DNA from: Clostridiales bacterium UBA1742 | GTDB lineage: Bacteria > Bacillota > Clostridia > TANB77 > CAG-508 | Reading direction: 5' to 3' | NCBI GenBank assembly: GCA_002314935.1 | Contig: DCHW01000014.1 | Coordinates: forward strand, 1-35,212 | Length of the DNA stretch: 35,212 nucleotides | Shown here: positions 32,940-35,212 of the stretch, piece by piece | Numbering within the stretch: the stretch's first letter is position 1 | Layout: each line of letters begins with the position of its first letter | Translations under genes and position numbers: made by a program | The notes under the pieces: generated by a model | Databases searched by the model: none | Told to the model about the DNA's origin: nothing | Seen by the model: the letters and a program-made list of their open reading frames with translations, nothing else

Positions 32940-35147
32940 ATGAACGTAAAAGAAATTAATGATGAAATTTCTAAAAAAGGTTTTTTTACTTGTTTCGCTC
33001 CAAAGTTTAGAAAAAAAATTGATATAATAAGAGTGGAAAAAGTAAATGGAAGAACTTTTGGTATTTGGAAAGATGGAGATAAGGAAAAGCTAATTGATAT
33101 TAAATACTTGAGCCTAGAAGACAAAGAAGAAAAAGTGATTTGTAAAAATAAGCCAAGGCCATTTCCAGAAGATAAAAAAGATGAACTTGAAACAAACGAA
33201 GAAGAAATTTTTGCAGCTTTAAGATTACTTGGAAAAAATAGGCAAGCAGTTTTAAAAGTTTTAAAACCAGAAATGCAAAATGCTATGAAAAAAACAATGA
33301 TGACTAAAATTATGCATTCTAAAAAGAACGAATTTAATCGTATAGTTTCTACAGTTAGAACAGCTCATTATGCCAATACTGCAATGGTTGCTTTTAAGAT
33401 TGCAGAGGGATTATTTCCAGATGACAAAGATTTACAATTGGGTATTGCAACATGTGCATTATACCATGATTATGGACAAGATCCTTTTGGGCATGATGGA
33501 GAAAAAGCTATTCAGGATGCTTCAGAAGAAATGAATGGAGGACCCCAACCTCATAATGCAAGAGGAGCAGATGAGCTTAGATTTAGAGAATATGATAATA
33601 TAAAAAAAGCTATAAATGCTGGAGAAATAATAGAAGTAGAAGCTAAAAAAAGAGTCAAATCAAGACTTAATATTAGTGAAATATCTAAGCTTAATTCTGA
33701 ACAATATAGAGAATATATAAATGCGGTAAATGAAGAGATAGAAGAAATAAATAATAGATTAGAATTTGGAGCAGAAAGAGAATTAGAAAAAGCAATAAAA
33801 GACAATAGTATAAAAAATGGTAATTTGGCTGACAAAGCAGTTCAATTAATTATTATGTCAGCAGGAAACCATAACGGTGAAAGGGGAATAGCTCATATTA
33901 TTCCAGATTATAATTTAAATTATGATGATTTTTGCAAAAACATTAGACAAACTTATGTAAATCATGAAGCAAATTCAAAATTGCCAATATGTACTATAGT
34001 TGATGCAATTGTAAAACTTTCTGATCAAATATCATCAATTCCTTTTGACATGATTGATGGCGTAAGATCTGGTATCGAAAATCAAGGAGATATTTCAAAG
34101 AAATGGGTTGCACCTGTTGCTAAGATATTACAAATTCCAGCCGTAGATGCTGATAATAGATTAAAAGGAAATGAAAATGAACTTAGAACTCTTGCATTAG
34201 AAATTCAAGATAAATTGATAGAAAGCGTAATAAAAAGTAGTAATATAAGAGAATTAGACATGGATTTACAAGAAGTTTTATATGGAGAATTAAGAGGACC
34301 AAATTTAAGTGAGCATATATTAAAAACATCACCTCCGGGAGAATATAAAACATTATCAAATTTATCAAAAGATTTAATGAGCATATTAGTTAGTAATATT
34401 ACAGATGAGCATGGGATTTTTCCACCAAATTTAAATTGGCAATTCAGATTACCAAAAGATTCTGAGGAAAGAATAGTAAAAGAAAGTGAATTACTAGAAG
34501 AGTTCAAAGGAGATAAGAATTTATTAGAATTTTATAGATATTGTTTAAATCTTTCTAAAGAAGAATATGAATATAATAAAGCAATAGTTAAAGAATTGGA
34601 TTTAAATAAAAAAAGAGAAATTATTGAAAATGCAATTAAAAAAAGAAAAGGTGAATACATAGATTATTCAGAAGAAGAAAGTCCTATGCAATTAGCTGTT
34701 GATTTTGCTTTAAATAGTGACTTGTTTGCTAAAGAAAGGTTTGATAAAACAACATATTCAGATGATGATATAAAAGAATTTATTAAAGATATTAATCTTT
34801 ATTTAAAAGTTAATCCAATTGGAGAAATAAAGAAATTTAAAACTCCAGTATCTAAAACAAGATATAAAGGACAAGCGTTATACATGGAAGAACAATTTGT
34901 TGATATAGATCAACAAATTGCAGCTAGAATAGCAGCTAATTATTTAGGAAAATTAAATGATATTGATTTAATTGAGCTAGCCAACCACTTTAAACTTATA
35001 ACAGAGAAGGAACTTGAAAATTTAAATAAAACATATAATAAAGAAACTATTGAAAGCTGTACAGAAGGTGCTGCTAAAGATACAATGTCAGCATATAATG
35101 GATCTGCTAGAGATAGACAAAAAGATGAAAAACTTAGAGATGATTAA
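32940..35147 (+). CDS. dGTPase-like HD-domain phosphohydrolase
   Basis: 735 residues, RBS GGGGGG just upstream. An N-terminal extension of about 130 residues precedes an HD domain like that of deoxyguanosine triphosphate triphosphohydrolases: RTAHYANTAMVAFKIAE (first His), ALYHDYGQDPFGHDGEKAI (HD pair; family form HDxGHxPFGHxGE), then a long charged helical insert (about 230-290), MSAGNHNGERG and VDAIVKLSDQISSIPFDMID (distal Asp). The second His of HDxGH is Gln here, and the chain is longer than usual dGTPases. A dNTP- or nucleotide-hydrolysing role is likely; the exact substrate is open. Own promoter and terminator. Confidence 0.72.
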   Translation: MNVKEINDEISKKGFFTCFAPKFRKKIDIIRVEKVNGRTFGIWKDGDKEKLIDIKYLSLEDKEEKVICKNKPRPFPEDKKDELETNEEEIFAALRLLGKNRQAVLKVLKPEMQNAMKKTMMTKIMHSKKNEFNRIVSTVRTAHYANTAMVAFKIAEGLFPDDKDLQLGIATCALYHDYGQDPFGHDGEKAIQDASEEMNGGPQPHNARGADELRFREYDNIKKAINAGEIIEVEAKKRVKSRLNISEISKLNSEQYREYINAVNEEIEEINNRLEFGAERELEKAIKDNSIKNGNLADKAVQLIIMSAGNHNGERGIAHIIPDYNLNYDDFCKNIRQTYVNHEANSKLPICTIVDAIVKLSDQISSIPFDMIDGVRSGIENQGDISKKWVAPVAKILQIPAVDADNRLKGNENELRTLALEIQDKLIESVIKSSNIRELDMDLQEVLYGELRGPNLSEHILKTSPPGEYKTLSNLSKDLMSILVSNITDEHGIFPPNLNWQFRLPKDSEERIVKESELLEEFKGDKNLLEFYRYCLNLSKEEYEYNKAIVKELDLNKKREIIENAIKKRKGEYIDYSEEESPMQLAVDFALNSDLFAKERFDKTTYSDDDIKEFIKDINLYLKVNPIGEIKKFKTPVSKTRYKGQALYMEEQFVDIDQQIAARIAANYLGKLNDIDLIELANHFKLITEKELENLNKTYNKETIESCTEGAAKDTMSAYNGSARDRQKDEKLRDD

Positions 35148-35161
35148 ATAATTATATAAAT

Positions 35162-35193
35162 AAAAGCAAAAGAAAAATTTTCTTTTGCTTTAT
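35162..35193 (+). terminator. Terminator after the HD-domain gene
   Basis: AAAGCAAAAGAAAA (35163-35176) pairs with TTTTCTTTTGCTTT (35178-35191). AT-rich and symmetrical. Confidence 0.75.
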
Positions 35194-35212
35194 AGGTTTA
35201 AAATAGATATGT

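Noticed and set aside
1..35212. TGA reassigned to an amino acid
   Set aside because: TGA ends eno at its normal length, and no gene here needs TGA read through.

Overview
The window is a very AT-rich stretch of chromosome from a low-GC Bacillota (Firmicutes), most likely an uncultured Clostridia-type anaerobe. Pointers are strong GGAGG ribosome binding sites, TTGACA/TATAAT promoters, TTA/AGA-dominated codons, a Bacillota-type RNase P RNA, MreB, a PHP-containing DnaE, a complete triose-phosphate glycolysis block and the NifU-like/GGGtGRT protein pair. TAA, TAG and TGA all act as stops.

Layout. 1-866: 3' end of a secreted InlB-repeat/M23 peptidase. 968-2775: DUF2651-like membrane protein, nadD, nadE. 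2905-4152 (minus): a Cof-type HAD phosphatase and a small protein with atypical codon use. 4286-7790: dnaE. 7799-9437: a small unknown, a lipoprotein and rnpB. 9544-11899: mreB and mtaB. 12047-17208: a small unknown, then gap-pgk-tpiA-gpmI. 17308-19147: NifU-like protein, GGGtGRT protein, tRNA-Gln(CUG). About 19.2-29.5 kb: a mobilizable element with a large serine recombinase behind an apparent attenuator, an oriT-like region, a MobV relaxase and accessory genes (GYD-repeat/alpha-CTD protein, two more proteins with a related tail, a seven-fold HTH-repeat protein, a candidate small RNA). 29663-35147: eno, dxs and a dGTPase-like HD protein.

Main discovery. Five genes (nadE, dnaE, mtaB, dxs and a small membrane-protein gene inside the mobile element) are each split by a +1 frameshift. 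In every case the break lies exactly at an in-frame CGG codon followed by A or T. If the C is skipped and the next three bases are read as Gly (GGA or GGT), the conserved family sequence and normal protein length are restored. In roughly 10,000 codons scanned by eye I found only six in-frame CGG codons: these five, plus one in a codon-atypical small gene (3892-4152) where CGG must be read normally. This looks like a systematic decoding event, in which CGG is unassigned or poorly read and CGGN is decoded as glycine in the +1 frame, and not like five independent mutations or sequencing errors. The genes are essential or core (replication, NAD, isoprenoid synthesis, tRNA modification), so the event should be efficient.

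Secondary points are the poly-HTH protein, a C-terminal module shared by neighbouring element genes, the attenuator with leader peptide before the recombinase, a candidate stand-alone small RNA, and a structured RNA between gap and pgk.
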